The translations under genes and the position numbers were made by a program. Below the pieces are notes generated by a model. That model had not been told where the DNA came from. It ran no database searches and saw only the letters and a list, made by a program, of their open reading frames with translations. Source: Odontocerum albicorne (Eukaryota; Arthropoda; Insecta; Trichoptera; Odontoceridae). From it: a DNA stretch of 64,000 bases. Below, in pieces: positions 1-11,229 of this stretch. The number at the start of each line of letters is the position of its first letter. Position 1 is the first letter of the stretch. The DNA lies in the NCBI GenBank assembly GCA_949825065.1, contig OX463856.1:14507238-14571237 (forward strand), read 5' to 3'.

Positions 1-195
1 AATCGATGAGTGTTTTACTAATGTTTTTTTTGTTATTAACCTAATTTATTTCTAAAATGTAATAATAATGATACGACGATGAGTTATTTCGACGCTTCAA
101 ATGCCTTATTTTTGTAGCATAGGGTGAGGTTAAAACATCTTACATAAGACGTATTTTCTGTACTAGCAAACTTAAGTCATTATCTTCCAAAAACA

Positions 196-3100
196 ATGAT
201 TGTGAGGAAGTTTTTACGAAATATGTTACCTTCAGCTAATAATATATTGCAGTCTTTATCTCCCATAATACTTTTTTTTAATGTTTTAGGATTTCCTTTT
301 CGATTAACTACAAATGTGAATAATAAAATAACTTTTAAGATGCACAAAGGATTACTTGTGTATTCGCTCGTATTGTACGTGTTATGTTTTGTTACCAGTT
401 TGAAAGGTCTAACTGCAAAACAAACCGCGCTTGAAGCAATAGGAACGTCTAAACTTTTAATTTATGGCGAAAAAACAAAATATTCCGCGTCAATTTTTTT
501 AATCTTCATTTTATTTATTACGGTGTATTCGTCAACATATGAAAAATCAAAGTTCATACGAAATCTGTCCGAAATCGATGAACTCTGGAAATGTAACGAC
601 ACTTTAAAAAACTATAAAAAAATTATGAACACCACTTTTTTTGTAATTTGTTTCCAACAAATATTTTACACTACACAAATATTATTTCATTTCTATTTTA
701 TTAGTTTTTATAAAAATCTTTCGTTTGCTGAAAGTTTTAACGCCGTATGTCCCATTTACTTAACTTCACTTGTTCTATCACTATTCGGTATCTTTATACG
801 TCACTCGACATTAAATTTGTGTTTTATCAACAGCGAATTGGAGTTTTTGTACAGTAAAAAAATTGTAAAATCTCTTCACCGAATGTATTTAAACCCAGAA
901 CTAGTTATTGAAAGGCGCAGGAATTTATTACAAAAAATGAAGTCATCCAGAAATACTTTGTTGTTGAGTCAAATAAAATTAATTTGGAAAATTTATGACA
1001 AAATTTGCGATTATACTGACAATCTGAACTCTTCGATGTCTTTCCAAGTTTTGGTACTTCTGTCTGACTCATTTATTTACTTGGTGTTTAATTCATTCTT
1101 CGCAATAAGTTCTTTAACATCACTGAATAAAAAAGGTAGTTCTAACAACAATATATTTGTGCCTATTTCTTACTTGAGCCAAGCCTTGACACCTTTAATC
1201 AATATTAGCACGACAGTATTGTTTTGTCATTTTCACGTTCTTCAGGTAAGCTCTCTTAAAATAACTAAATATGTAAAAATAATTTAAACCATGTATTATT
1301 ATATATTTTTCGATTTCGTTCTACCTTTCCGTCGTTTGAAAACATACTTGGGAAATATCTTAATTCTTCGATTCGTTCTAATCTTTTATTATTCACCCAA
1401 ATATCGCGTTTACTTTTCGTTTCACCCATTTCAATTACCACGACAATTCACTTACCATACGCTGTCATTTATTTCTATTTTCCTCTTACATTACCATCTG
1501 CATACTATATGTATAGTCCACATACATAACCGTTCGATATTTTAATGCCATATTCCTTTTTGTTAATTTTAAATTTTTAATTAATTACTCGGATGATCAA
1601 TTAAAGCAGTTTTTTTTATTAAAAGTCGCAATTTTAATTTTAATTTTTGATGTTCTTGTGTCATACATTTTTACTGTTTTGTATATAAATATTTTTTCCG
1701 TATTAACAATGTGTTGAAGTTTCTTTTAAATTTTGTTGTTGATTTTCATTTTTGTTATGTGATATATGTTCAAGTTTGATTGACGTTTTCATTTAAATTT
1801 GCTTTTGGATGCGGCTGTTAAAAAAAAAAAAAAAAAGATTTTCCATCGTTTTGAGCTATGTTATGAATGGTACCAAAACTTCAATATGTAAGAAATGTTA
1901 TTATTAATAAGTTTGTTATGTTTTTAACGTAATTTACAATATATTAGCACACATTGTTGCCACAATCCTGCTAGAAATACACGGAAACGTTTACACTGGG
2001 CCAATAGCAATTTGCTAACGACAAGTATACATAATAATTTACCAATCGTAAGAATGCAATAATTGGGTGACTCCGTGTCTGGCATGGCATGGTGGACATG
2101 TTTAATATGGACGTTGTTGAGTTCAGGAGGATCCTTCTTCGGCATTTCCTCAATCTTGGATCTTAACTGAGAGAGTGATTGTTCTATTTTAACTTAAATA
2201 TATATATTTTTAATTTGCCCTTTAATTTCTATTCTCGTTACCCTTTACCGGAGACGTTTTATTTTTCTTACTCTTGTAATGTGGATTTTATTAACTGTAT
2301 TTTTTTTGAATATTTTATTTTTTCCTTGAGTCTCAGAATTGAAAACAAACATTTTCAAATATCTAAGCAAACATTTGGTATAGACTGATCCATATTTTCG
2401 AACTACGATACAAATATAAACATGAAGGCTCGAGGAAGTTTTTGTTTCGTCTTGAGTTTGCTGGGAAATAGTCAACATTAATAAAGAAACTTACATTTTG
2501 TTTTGTCTTACAATTGAAACGTGTTTTATTTCTATGCTTTACTATATTGACTGCTTTAGTGTTGTTTTTTATCTTCCAGGTCACGAAAACAATAACACTA
2601 GTTAACAAAATGATGATAGCTGAAAAGGACAAACTTATTTTAAGGAAGGTTTGTTGTCCATGTTAATATCGTTTTTATTTCTTATAATTGTGTAATTGAC
2701 TTTAAAATAAATACTTTTATTTTACTTACAAATAAGGAGTAAGAGAAACAAAAGGAGCTGTATGAGAAGATATATGCATGTGGATGAGGTGAAGAAAGTA
2801 TGTCATGATAGGAATTTTTGGTCCTTCTTACTCTCTGCCTACCTCAATAGGGAATTAGCGTATGTATGTAATTTGTTTCGTAAGTAATAACCTCCGGGGC
2901 CTAGTGACTAGTCGGTAAGACGCCTGTCATCCACTCCGCGTATCGTGGGTTTTATTCTAATTGTAACCCAGATTTAAAAAAACAGTTTTTTAGTCTGGCT
3001 TTTCCTTGTGGCCTCTTTAACACTTTCTGGTTGGTTAGAAGGCATTGACCTAGTGTAATATTGCGTTACCCAGAAAGTAGTATCCCTGCGAGGTAGATAG

Positions 3101-5745
3101 AGATAACAGATGTTCAAACTTTTTTCTTCAAGTACACAACAAAGTGCTCCATTTATCTTGCTTTCTGCCACTTTCCTTTTTCCAACCTCTCTTTCAACTC
3201 GCCCATCACACGTAAACATAGATAACAGAATTCGTCAATTTGTTCCAGTTTCTTTGAGTTGACCTATATTTACACTTTTTACCATACCTTTTTCTATGTC
3301 AATTACCTACCATTTTGCTACATTTATTATCAAACATTTTATTAGACATCTCTTATACAGCTCACTTATCATATCCTCAAATCGCCTTCATTTTCAGCAA
3401 CCATAACCATGAAAGTTACATGCAGAAGTCCACATAATACCAATCATATCTTCTTTTAAATCATTTATATGTAAATTAATATACTAGCATACGTCACAAT
3501 ACATTATAATTATGATTTATCTCTCAAAATTTAAGACATGACAATTGACATATTTTTGGTAAAATGTCAACTGTAGCTCATGATGAAACAATACCTATCT
3601 CAAAACTTAGATAAAAATAAATCAATTGACTTTTCAGTTTCATAACTAGAAAATACATTCAGAATGCCAACTATCCGAATTTCGGATCGCGATTCATATG
3701 TCAATTTTTGTTTATTTATAGCAATATCCTATATCGCATTTGTAACCCATGATACGAAGTTTTTTTTGGCATTATGTAAAATCAAAACTATTTGAGATAC
3801 GACGTTTTCTTTTATTATAAGCGAAATCTTTTTTTATTAAGTCAAGGGTGTATTTTAAAATATATATGTATGTTATTTATTACAGTTACATCAATTTTCG
3901 TCACATATGTTACTCAGGCGACCGGAATTAACTGCATACGGTTTTTTCATATTGGATAATTCAGTCTTATTTACGGTTTGTATTTTATAATTTTCATTCA
4001 CATCTCTGTATTCTCTATCGGAGGAAGTTATTGAATACTTCCTTACCAATTAGGAATCTCACTTTTAGCCTCATAATCGACAGAGAAAATGAGAGTATGC
4101 TTGTGGAACGTGCAAAAGAAAGACAACCTTTGTGACGCACACGAAGGTACATGGTAAGACGTCTGTCTTCTGATTCGAAGGATGATGGCTCGATTTCCGT
4201 CGGAACTTAGATATTTTTAAAAAGGATACCATGGAATAATTAAGATATTGCATAACAGCGTCACCAGCAAATGCCCTAGAAACTTATCACAAATCCCAGA
4301 AATGTATTGCCAAATTAACACATACTCTTAATTCGATAACCGGACATAACCGAATGTATAACATTATGCCATAAATAATATATAAACAATTCAGTACCTT
4401 CAGAATTGGATAAACCAAAGCAACTATCATCAATGGTTTGTGGTTGTGTAGTGCATCTTCAAAAGAGAGGAACATTGTGAAAGGAACAATAAAAATAACG
4501 CGTGGTAGATATTATTGTCTTGATTGAATTGTCTTATCGAAACGGTAATAAACCCCTCCGAGGACCATACAAAATGGGAACAAGTAATTAGAGCATTACT
4601 GAACTTAGAGGATTATCATTCATCGCATGGCCAATAAGGAAGTTTACGACTTCTTCTTTTGGCCTCTTAATGTTGGTTGATTGGAAGTGATCGTCACGAA
4701 ATATTGTATATCTACTAGGTTGCATCGCATACAGCAAAAGTGTAATACATTAAAATATTTAATATTTAGCCAGTCATTACACTGTAATTTTCCTGATAAC
4801 AGTTATTGATTTCAAGAACGAAAAAACAATTTCCGTGAACAAAACCAATATCCATTAACTTTTATTTAGAACCTACATAATTTCTAACTATGAGAATAAA
4901 ACTACGTTAATTCAATTAATCAACATTGAAAAAATTAAATTGTTTTGATTAATCATAAAATCTTCTAAAATTCAATCGAACCAGTCTTATTTCTATCTTT
5001 GATAATAACACTATGTTAATTCAATGAATCTACTTTGAAAAATATTAAATTGTTTTAAATCTAAGATCTTCGATAATTCATTTGCTTAATCAAAAAGTAT
5101 TGGGCGCAGTGGTGTTTTAGTGTCAACCTATGTAAGTGAAGCCTGGGCATTAAAAAAGGAGTGATAAGAGTAGAATAAATTATATATAGTAGAAATGCAC
5201 GCCTTGCATACAATATTTGAGATAAAAATCCTTGACAGAGTAAGAAATGGATGTTATAAGTAGAATTATGAAAGATCATGATATGGTTTGGCCACGTTGA
5301 GATAATGAGTCGCGAAAGACTTAGGAAATAAATAAGTATGTCTGAAATTATTGAAGTGAGGAAGGGGTAGACCGACGAAAGCGTGAAAGAAGATAATTGG
5401 AGAAATTTAACTGAGGGAAAGGTAAGATATTTGAGAAACAGGAAATAATGTATGACTAGATATGTGGATGTAAACGAGACGAGAGCTGTGTCCATGGATA
5501 GAAAAGCGTGGAGATCTATCCTCTCTCTCTACACCAAAATTGATATGGTATGATGGTATGCATGAATGCTCTTATTTATCAGAGGTATATGTTAGTTGAA
5601 TATATTTTTTTGGAAAAAAATATTTTGTGTTTTATGAATACTTTTTATGAAAAAAAAAAAAAATTATATATAATTTTTGTTTCAGGTGATCGGTGCCACA
5701 TCAACCTATTTGGCTATATTAGCACAATTTTCATTTTATTTTTGA
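196..5745 (+). CDS. insect gustatory receptor, complete four-exon gene
   Basis: Seven-transmembrane chemoreceptor of the insect gustatory receptor family, expected in the plasma membrane of taste neurons. I assembled the exons by eye: 196-1245 (codons 1-350), 2580-2648 (351-373), 3886-3975 (374-403) and 5686-5745 (404-422 plus TGA). All introns are phase 0 and sit near the C terminus, as is usual in this family. Exon 4 carries the family signature TYLAILAQF at residues 410-418, an exact fit to TYhhhhhQF. Exon 3 has the usual FS...L..RP...TA.GFF.LDN run. Hydrophobic segments lie near residues 52-68, 95-112, 145-170, 183-202, 283-306, 325-347 and 396-420. The start is the first ATG after an in-frame stop at 145-147. 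Donors are GTAAGC, GTTTGT and GTTTGT; acceptors are CCAG, ACAG and TCAG. A total of 422 residues is typical. The ligand is unknown. No frame break is seen. Confidence 0.9.
1246..2579 (+). other. intron 1 of the gustatory receptor gene
   Basis: Donor GTAAGC and acceptor TTCCAG, phase 0, 1334 bp. It is AT-rich with a run of about 15 A at 1820. The stretch 1310-1520 is pyrimidine-rich and resembles antisense LINE remnants elsewhere in the window, but I cannot prove that. No other gene was seen in it. Confidence 0.75.
2728..2868 (+). mobile_element. LINE-A relic, 3' end
   Basis: This lies in intron 2 of the receptor. It keeps the C-terminal reverse-transcriptase tail and the 3' signature (CTGCCTACCTCAATAGGGA) shared with the copies at 26.4, 37.1 and 46.0 kb. 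No open frame remains. Confidence 0.6.
2883..3075 (+). mobile_element. SINE-1 copy (tRNA-headed)
   Basis: The head resembles a tRNA (box A near GGCCTAGTGACTAGTCGG), followed by the shared body (TCTGG..TTTCCTT..CCTCTTTAACAC..TTTCTGGTTGGTTAGAAG). Box B is decayed. It lies in receptor intron 2, in sense orientation. Confidence 0.6.
3165..3445 (-). mobile_element. probable antisense LINE remnant
   Basis: Pyrimidine-rich stretch in receptor intron 2 with short resemblances to LINE-A/C in reverse orientation. The part around 3236-3270 (CAGTTTCTTTGAGTT) recurs at 44806-44838. The family assignment is weak. Confidence 0.3.
4140..4235 (+). mobile_element. SINE-1 fragment, head region
   Basis: Contains the GGTAAGACGTCTGTCTTC and GGCTCGATTTCCGTCGGAAC parts of the tRNA-like head and the start of the body. 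It lies in receptor intron 3 and ends abruptly. Confidence 0.55.
4640..4765 (+). mobile_element. SINE-1 fragment, body and tail
   Basis: Body and tail of SINE-1: CCTCTTAATGTTGGTTGATT, then AGGTTGCATCGCATACAGC and AAAAGTGTAATACATT. It has no head. It lies in receptor intron 3. Confidence 0.55.
5100..5545 (+). mobile_element. LINE-B relic, reverse transcriptase C-terminus
   Basis: Decayed non-LTR reverse transcriptase remnant. In broken frames I read SEAWALKKE, then W.GLATLR, matching the usual GSEAW.LKK...RWFGHV order. The closest relative in the window is the antisense copy at 54158-54575. It lies in receptor intron 3, just upstream of exon 4. Confidence 0.5.
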
Positions 5746-6127
5746 TATATACGAGTACATACGTACATTATTTAATCTTCTATCAACATTAGTTTGCGTG
5801 CTTAATAATATGTATCTCCTTTATAGTTCGTTATCCGGAAAGGATGTTTTCATATTTCTCGGATAGAAGTCGTTAGTACAACGTTTTGGTTACAAACTTC
5901 ATTTCAAATTTGCTGAATGTATATTATTTTGAAAGGTCATAGTTTGGCGCATTTTTCGTACATTTACCAAAATTTCTGGAGTGTTTTTTTTGGGTCATTT
6001 TAAAGACGGAACCAAATTAGTAGTTTTTCATGCTTTATATTTTTTACTAATGTAAAGGAAAAAAAAATACAACACAAATTAAATAAAACATATGTACAGT
6101 GTATGAGGATGGGGTAGTTAGTAATCG
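5746..6127 (+). other. 3' flank of the gustatory receptor gene
   Basis: AT-rich, with no other gene. The first AATAAA is at about 6082-6087, roughly 340 bp after the stop codon. It is a candidate polyadenylation signal, but in DNA this AT-rich the motif is weak evidence. Confidence 0.35.
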
Positions 6128-6142
6128 TGTGTTTCAAATGTT

Positions 6143-6280
6143 GTTTATACGACACTCGTTGATACGGCACTCAAAAGTGGTGTCTACTCTGGAAGGCCGA
6201 TTATCACTGATGACGACCAAATCATGGCTTTGATTGAGAATAATCAGCTCTTCACGACAAGAGAGATAGCTGAAACACGA
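6143..6280 (+). pseudogene. mariner transposase fragment, DNA-binding region
   Basis: The translation contains SGRPIITDDDQIMALIENN followed by FTTREIAET, the linker and second helix-turn-helix of mariner transposases. There is no DDE catalytic domain and no inverted repeat beside it. A related fragment is at 42940-43180. Confidence 0.65.
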
Positions 6281-6364
6281 ACGTTCGCTACTATCTTGTG
6301 ATGTGGGAACCCTTTGCGTGCCAACACACCACACCTTATTTTATAGATATTAATTTTCTATTCG

Positions 6365-6560
6365 GCGCGACTGTAATATAATAAACTGTCAAGAGTTATC
6401 ATATATGCACCATCCTTATCAACGTTCAATCAAATAAAAATATATAACAAAACTCAGAATACCCTTTCAAGCTTATTTATCTCTCTTATCCCTGTTTGAT
6501 TCCTTTCTTCTAATCCTACCATTATTATTTAGACATTTTGTGAACTTATTTTATCCTTTG
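6365..6560. repeat. dispersed repeat shared with 24470-24660
   Basis: Both loci share GAGTTATCATAT.TGC.CCAT, then ACGTTCAA and CTCAGAA..C..TTTCA in the same order and spacing. The element type is unknown. No coding potential was seen. Confidence 0.4.
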
Positions 6561-6732
6561 AGATATATATTTTTACAAAACTATAATAGATTAAAAAAAA
6601 CATTTGTAACATAAGCTGGATCGCTGTAAGAAATTTGTGTATAGCAATAAGCTACGAAATGTATTGTGTGACACCATTTACACAAAATAATATATAAATA
6701 AATACAATTGTATGGTCTTATATTATATTTTT

Positions 6733-6950
6733 GTTCTACGACCTCTGTGGTAAGACGCTTGTCTCCAGCTCCGGAGGTTGCGAGTCTGAATCCCGTTGGA
6801 ACCCTCGATTTTTTAAAAAGGATTCCAGTCCGATTTTCACTAAAGGCTTCTTTAACATATTTTTGGTAGGTTGGAAGATATTGCCCCATGGCAATACGCC
6901 CGCCAGGTTGTACTGTGTACAACAAAAGAGTAATACAACTACATACTACA
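6733..6950 (+). mobile_element. SINE-1, near full length
   Basis: One of the best copies. The tRNA-like head has a recognisable box B (GAGTCTGAATCCCGTTGGAA). The body reads TTCACTAAAGGCTTCTTTAA..GTTGGAAGATATTGCC..ATGGCAATACGCC, and the tail GCCAGGTTGTACTGTGTAC..AAAAGAGTAATACAA. An inverted copy follows within 20 bp. Confidence 0.75.
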
Positions 6951-6969
6951 AATTGATAGGCTTATTGCT

Positions 6970-7105
6970 ATGTGGTAACATTTTCCAACCAAATGGAAAG
7001 ATGTTTAAGAGGCTTTTAGAGAAAACTAGACTGGAATCGTTTAAAAAAAATTGGGTTCTAGTAAGTCGGAAGACAGGCATCTTATCAACTTGGTAACGGA
7101 GTTTA
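6970..7105 (-). mobile_element. SINE-1 copy, antisense, partial
   Basis: Reverse complement of the SINE-1 body and head: CCAACCAAATGGAAAGATG, AGACTGGAATC, GGAAGACAGGCATCTTATCA. The tail is missing. With 6733-6950 it forms an inverted pair. Confidence 0.65.
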
Positions 7106-7324
7106 TTTATACTAGGCTACATGACACTAGTTGTTTGAACCACCTCCATCTAAGCCGTTATGTCCCAGTTTTGCTACGATAAGAGAATTTCAATCTTCCC
7201 AACTATTGTTTTTTACGATCTAGTGACGTAAGTTTCGCTCCATTCGAAGTTTTCTGCAAAAGCGTTCGTAACTTGCTGAACTATTTGAACTTTAGTTTTA
7301 TACGTATATTAAATGCTTTGCTAG

Positions 7325-7797
7325 TCATTGTCTTTTTACCGTTACGCCAGATATTATTTTTTTCATGATCAGGTGTGTCACCGTTGGATGTGGACTCTCT
7401 TTGTTAAGTCCTTCTTTGTCACTAAGTGAAGTCGAGCTCATAATAAATAAAGAAGGTTTTGATATTTTACTGATTATTATGGAACTGATCTGAACGGACC
7501 CTTCATAATATTTCAACAACACAATGTTTCCAAGACCAAGATTCAATCCAAAGAAAACATCCTTCTTAGCATCAATGTAAATAGACAGATCATAGAATCG
7601 GTATTTCAATTACTTAAGCAGAATTGTGAATGACAACAAATATAGATGATGAGATTTAGAATATATTTGACGCAGCTTCCAGGTGATTTGAGCTCTTCGT
7701 GGAAGAGTGTTTGATAATCACGAACTAATATTGGCAACCGAAGCGGTAGTCTATAAAGCTGGGACATTTTCTTCTCTGATATATAAATGCGAATCAT
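7325..7797 (-). other. two adjacent unrecognised open frames
   Basis: On the minus strand a 63-codon frame (7797-7606) is followed after a 4-base overlap by a 94-codon frame (7609-7325). The first contains RLPLRLPILVRDYQTLFHEE, the second YIDAKKDVFFGLNLGLGN and SSTSLSDKEGLNKESPH. Their composition is less AT-biased than the flanks and looks protein-like, but I recognise no family and no splice arrangement. This could be a decayed gene or transposon. Confidence 0.25.
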
Positions 7798-7853
7798 AGA
7801 TTGTCTACAGAGGACACATTAGGTCACTCGAAATATATCAACAGGGGCACTAC

Positions 7854-8138
7854 ATGCCAATTATGAAGATTCGACGGCACCATAGATTTTCAAATTGTGA
7901 CGTTTTAAGAAGAGCTTTAACGTTCTTGTATCGCGTGCTCACACGCGTTGGTCAGGACTCGTTGATCACATGCCTGAATACATACTTCCAAGAATTATCC
8001 TCTTTGGTGAGGAAACGGAAGGCAGATGAAAGCACGCTGGGCAGTGCAAGAGTTAAACAATACGTACATCATGAGACGCTTCAATACATTAATGCTCAGC
8101 ACAACTGGATGGAAACAGCAGCAGATAGAGTCAAATGA
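7854..8138 (+). other. unrecognised open frame, 94 codons
   Basis: Basic protein-like frame (RRHHRFSN, SLVRKRKADE, YINAQHNWMET) in a less AT-rich patch. No family was recognised. It sits beside the fold-back element at 8227 and may be part of an old transposon. Confidence 0.2.
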
Positions 8139-8226
8139 CATGTAACGAAAAGACGACGTAGACAGATTTCAAATATTGAAGCGCCTTATCCTATTTGCAA
8201 TAGGATACGTCTATCGCAAAGTGACT

Positions 8227-8469
8227 TACAGTACCCGGCGGTAATACACATCGGGCTTAAGAAAGAGACTGTCGGCCACAATCGGCTAACTTCGGCTTTG
8301 TAGAGCGTCATTTTTGTCAGTCATACACGTCAAGCGTTCTAGGGACAAAGACATAAGTTGTCAAGCGTTCTAGGGACAAAGGCGACGCTCCAAAAAGCCG
8401 AAGTTAGTCGATTATGGCCAACAGTCTCTTTCTTAAGCCCGATGTGTATTATTCACTGCCGGGTCTGTA
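8227..8469. mobile_element. fold-back (MITE-like) element
   Basis: Imperfect inverted repeat with arms 8227-8309 and 8384-8469. Both carry ACACATCGGGCTTAAGAAAG and the AAGCCGAAGTTAG block on opposite strands. The 74-bp loop holds two copies of a 22-bp sequence (8329-8350 and 8360-8381, TCAAGCGTTCTAGGGACAAA). It has much higher GC than the flanks and no open frame. The 7-bp AGTGACT / AGTTACT near the two ends could be a decayed target duplication. Confidence 0.6.
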
Positions 8470-10128
8470 CATAGTTACTTCATAGGTACCAACGTCAAGT
8501 ATCCTGATACCCTCAACTTTGGATTTTGTCTTCAATTATACTCGTCACAGGTCACGAGCATTTAATATTCATTACTCTCACATCTATTTACTAATAGATT
8601 TTTCGTCATTGTGACATCGGCGTATTTTGAGGTTATATAATTAGGCGCTTAATGAAGGTCCAGCTTGCTTTAAAATATGTTGTTGAGGTTCTCTCATCAC
8701 ATCCCCATACAATTTTAGCTTTGATTAAATATAATTTCATATATAAAACGAAAATGCTAAATGGCGATGTAAAAGCTTGATATTTATTATATTATGGTGT
8801 CCATGTAATTTATTAAGTTTAGATATTTTAAGTATGAACATAAAAATGATAAACACATGCATTTAGTGACAAGAAAGATGACTCTGTGTTCCAAGAATCA
8901 AAATGAGCAATAAATTTATCCACTTACATTAATTAATTTATCTTATGATTTTTATTTCATATCAGGGCTGATACTTGCCAGTATTTTACTCGATCCGATT
9001 AATGTTTTATTGATTATATAATTTTGATAACCTTTCCACATTTAAGTAACGAAACATTATCTTGAATCCCTCACATTTCTTTACCATAATTACTATGAAT
9101 TACCATTTGATAGAAATATAGAAAGGAAATACAAAGTTTCGGAAATAAGCATTTAAAACTTTGAATAAATGAAATAATTTGTATGCTTTATTGATTATAT
9201 TTAATAATAAATAGATTTATTTGATTTCTGCGACACGCATTTCTACCTTCGTTATCGAGGCTTTTTTTTAGGTGGAATGATCCCGGTTTGTTACGAGAGC
9301 CATGCTTAGGTATAATTGGTGTATTGTTTTAGCAAAAGTGTGTGTAGTGTATATGGTACATATATCTAAAGAGGAAAAATAATGAGTTCTGAAATTTAGA
9401 GAAGATTTGCTTTTCTTGTTGTTTCATAGGCTAAGAAATAAGCTAAAAAATACTAAAGAATTGTTTGGGATATATTTTTTAAACTAATTTTCATTCAGTA
9501 AAATTTTCATCACAGTAACACTTTAAAGGACTAATAAACTTTATACAGTCAAGCATTATACCATATTCATCTTAAGTAGTATACACTACAACTTTTTAAG
9601 ACGTTACATTTTAGTAAAAATAATTTTAATTACAGTGTTAATTGGGAGATGCAATTTTCAAATTGCTATTTTCTGGTTTCCCATTTTATACTATTACGCT
9701 TCCATTACTCAAAAGCTTATATTTTATTTCCTTATATGCTCCAGTATTATTCTCCTATACGAACCACCCCCACCATCAGGAATACAGAGATGCCACAAAA
9801 AGTTTCCACCCAGATCGGTCCAAAGTTTGACCCTTCACATGCTTGAAACCGTGGCTGAACACTTAGTATTTTTTTTAAATGAATTAATTTTCTGCACCTT
9901 TTAAGCTGGACGCAGGAAGAAAATGAAATGGTAAAAAGTTGGGGCTATTATATTACGTACAGCAAAAATAATAAACCCCAACCGTATGCTAACCATTAAC
10001 CCTACTTACTGGTACTTATGTTATGCATAATAGTTACGAGTCCTCCACATTTGTTATGATACAATAAATTATCATACGTGCAAACAGCGTTTAATTCCAA
10101 CGGCTCATTAAACATTTATGTTATAAAT
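8470..10128. other. no gene recognised
   Basis: AT-rich DNA. Short overlapping frames at 9635-9904 occur in all three plus phases and carry no domain I recognise. Confidence 0.5.
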
Positions 10129-10355
10129 CTACCACTGACAGAGGGCAAATAACTCTGTTGGAAATGTCATTCCTAGGTCTGCCGGTCGACTGGTTCCCTT
10201 CTCAGTCGCAAAGAGCAAGGATGGAGTATATTGAGGATGCTGCATGGACGATAGCGTGTTTGGAAACTTCAAATCTTCACTTTGCAATTGCAAGAGCTGA
10301 TCAATCACACAGCGGGCTGCTCCTCTCACATCTGTCAAGGCTATTTGCAAATTAA
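10129..10355. other. less AT-rich patch with opposed open frames
   Basis: A 65-codon plus frame and a 73-codon minus frame cover the same bases. Neither is a recognised protein. The minus frame (LTDVRGAARCVIDQLLQLQS) looks slightly more natural. It could be an exon relic or a transposon fragment. Confidence 0.2.
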
Positions 10356-11229
10356 CATATTCATTGGTTTATTTATATGGTATTTAATATGGATATAAAT
10401 TATTGTGTAAACTCACCCTCAGCTCTGGTATCACTGCGAAACGCATTGGCGATATTTCATTAAACGACTTATATATAAAATATATAAAGTTTGAAACAAA
10501 TCCGTTAGTGGCACTTGAGTCAATGTAGGACTAATATGACAATACAATGTAATAACAGTAAATAAAAATCACAATAAATAGTCTCACACTAAAGTCCATA
10601 TTTACTGAGTAGACTACCTAAAAACGCATTCTGTGTAGGTGAATATCAAGTGAACAATGTCCAAATTGCATTCTAAAAATAGTTGCAATGTTTTTATGTT
10701 AACCTTATCTTAATGTAGTATTAATTTGAATTACTTTTAAAACATCGAGTACTGTTAAAGGATCGAGATTACGATAAATAGGGGCATTGTAGCAATATTT
10801 CCCCTCCTTATCTTTGAGTACATAATTGAAGATATTTTTTAAAGTTCACTCGGCCGACCACTTTATAAATAATGGAAATTCAACATTTCAATTAGGATGG
10901 AGTGTAATTATTTGAGTTATTTATGTTCTGAATCTCATTTTAATCAAAATGGGTGACATAAATTTATATGTTTCAAAAAGTATTTTATCATTTCTAAATG
11001 TCGTAGCTTTTAAAAATTTTATTGGATTGGTTTTTATGCATTATCCTTCAAGAATACTCTAGTCAATGGAATTGGAAATGTTAATGTTGCATCTTATAAT
11101 TAGGATTAAATCGTTTTATCAGAATAAATATCTTAAGGTATTAATTTTTCTTGTCAAGAACACGACAAGTATTTTTTTCTTTTAGGCTAGTTGGCATGTT
11201 TGTGCATGGGCTCGTTTATATTAACACCA
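10356..11229. other. no gene recognised
   Basis: AT-rich, with scattered stops in all frames. No repeat was recognised. Confidence 0.5.

Noticed and set aside
1246..1287. Extension of receptor exon 1 to a stop at 1287 (363 residues)
   Set aside because: The last 13 codons lie after a clear GTAAGC donor. Splicing there restores the missing C-terminal motif, so the 363-residue version is an intron read-through.
1291..1545. 84-codon frame directly after receptor exon 1
   Set aside because: It lies in intron 1 in pyrimidine-rich repeat-like DNA and has no receptor motif.
9635..9904. J-domain-like EYRDATKSFHPDR
   Set aside because: Only a short chance resemblance in one of three overlapping frames, without the HPD-flanking helices.
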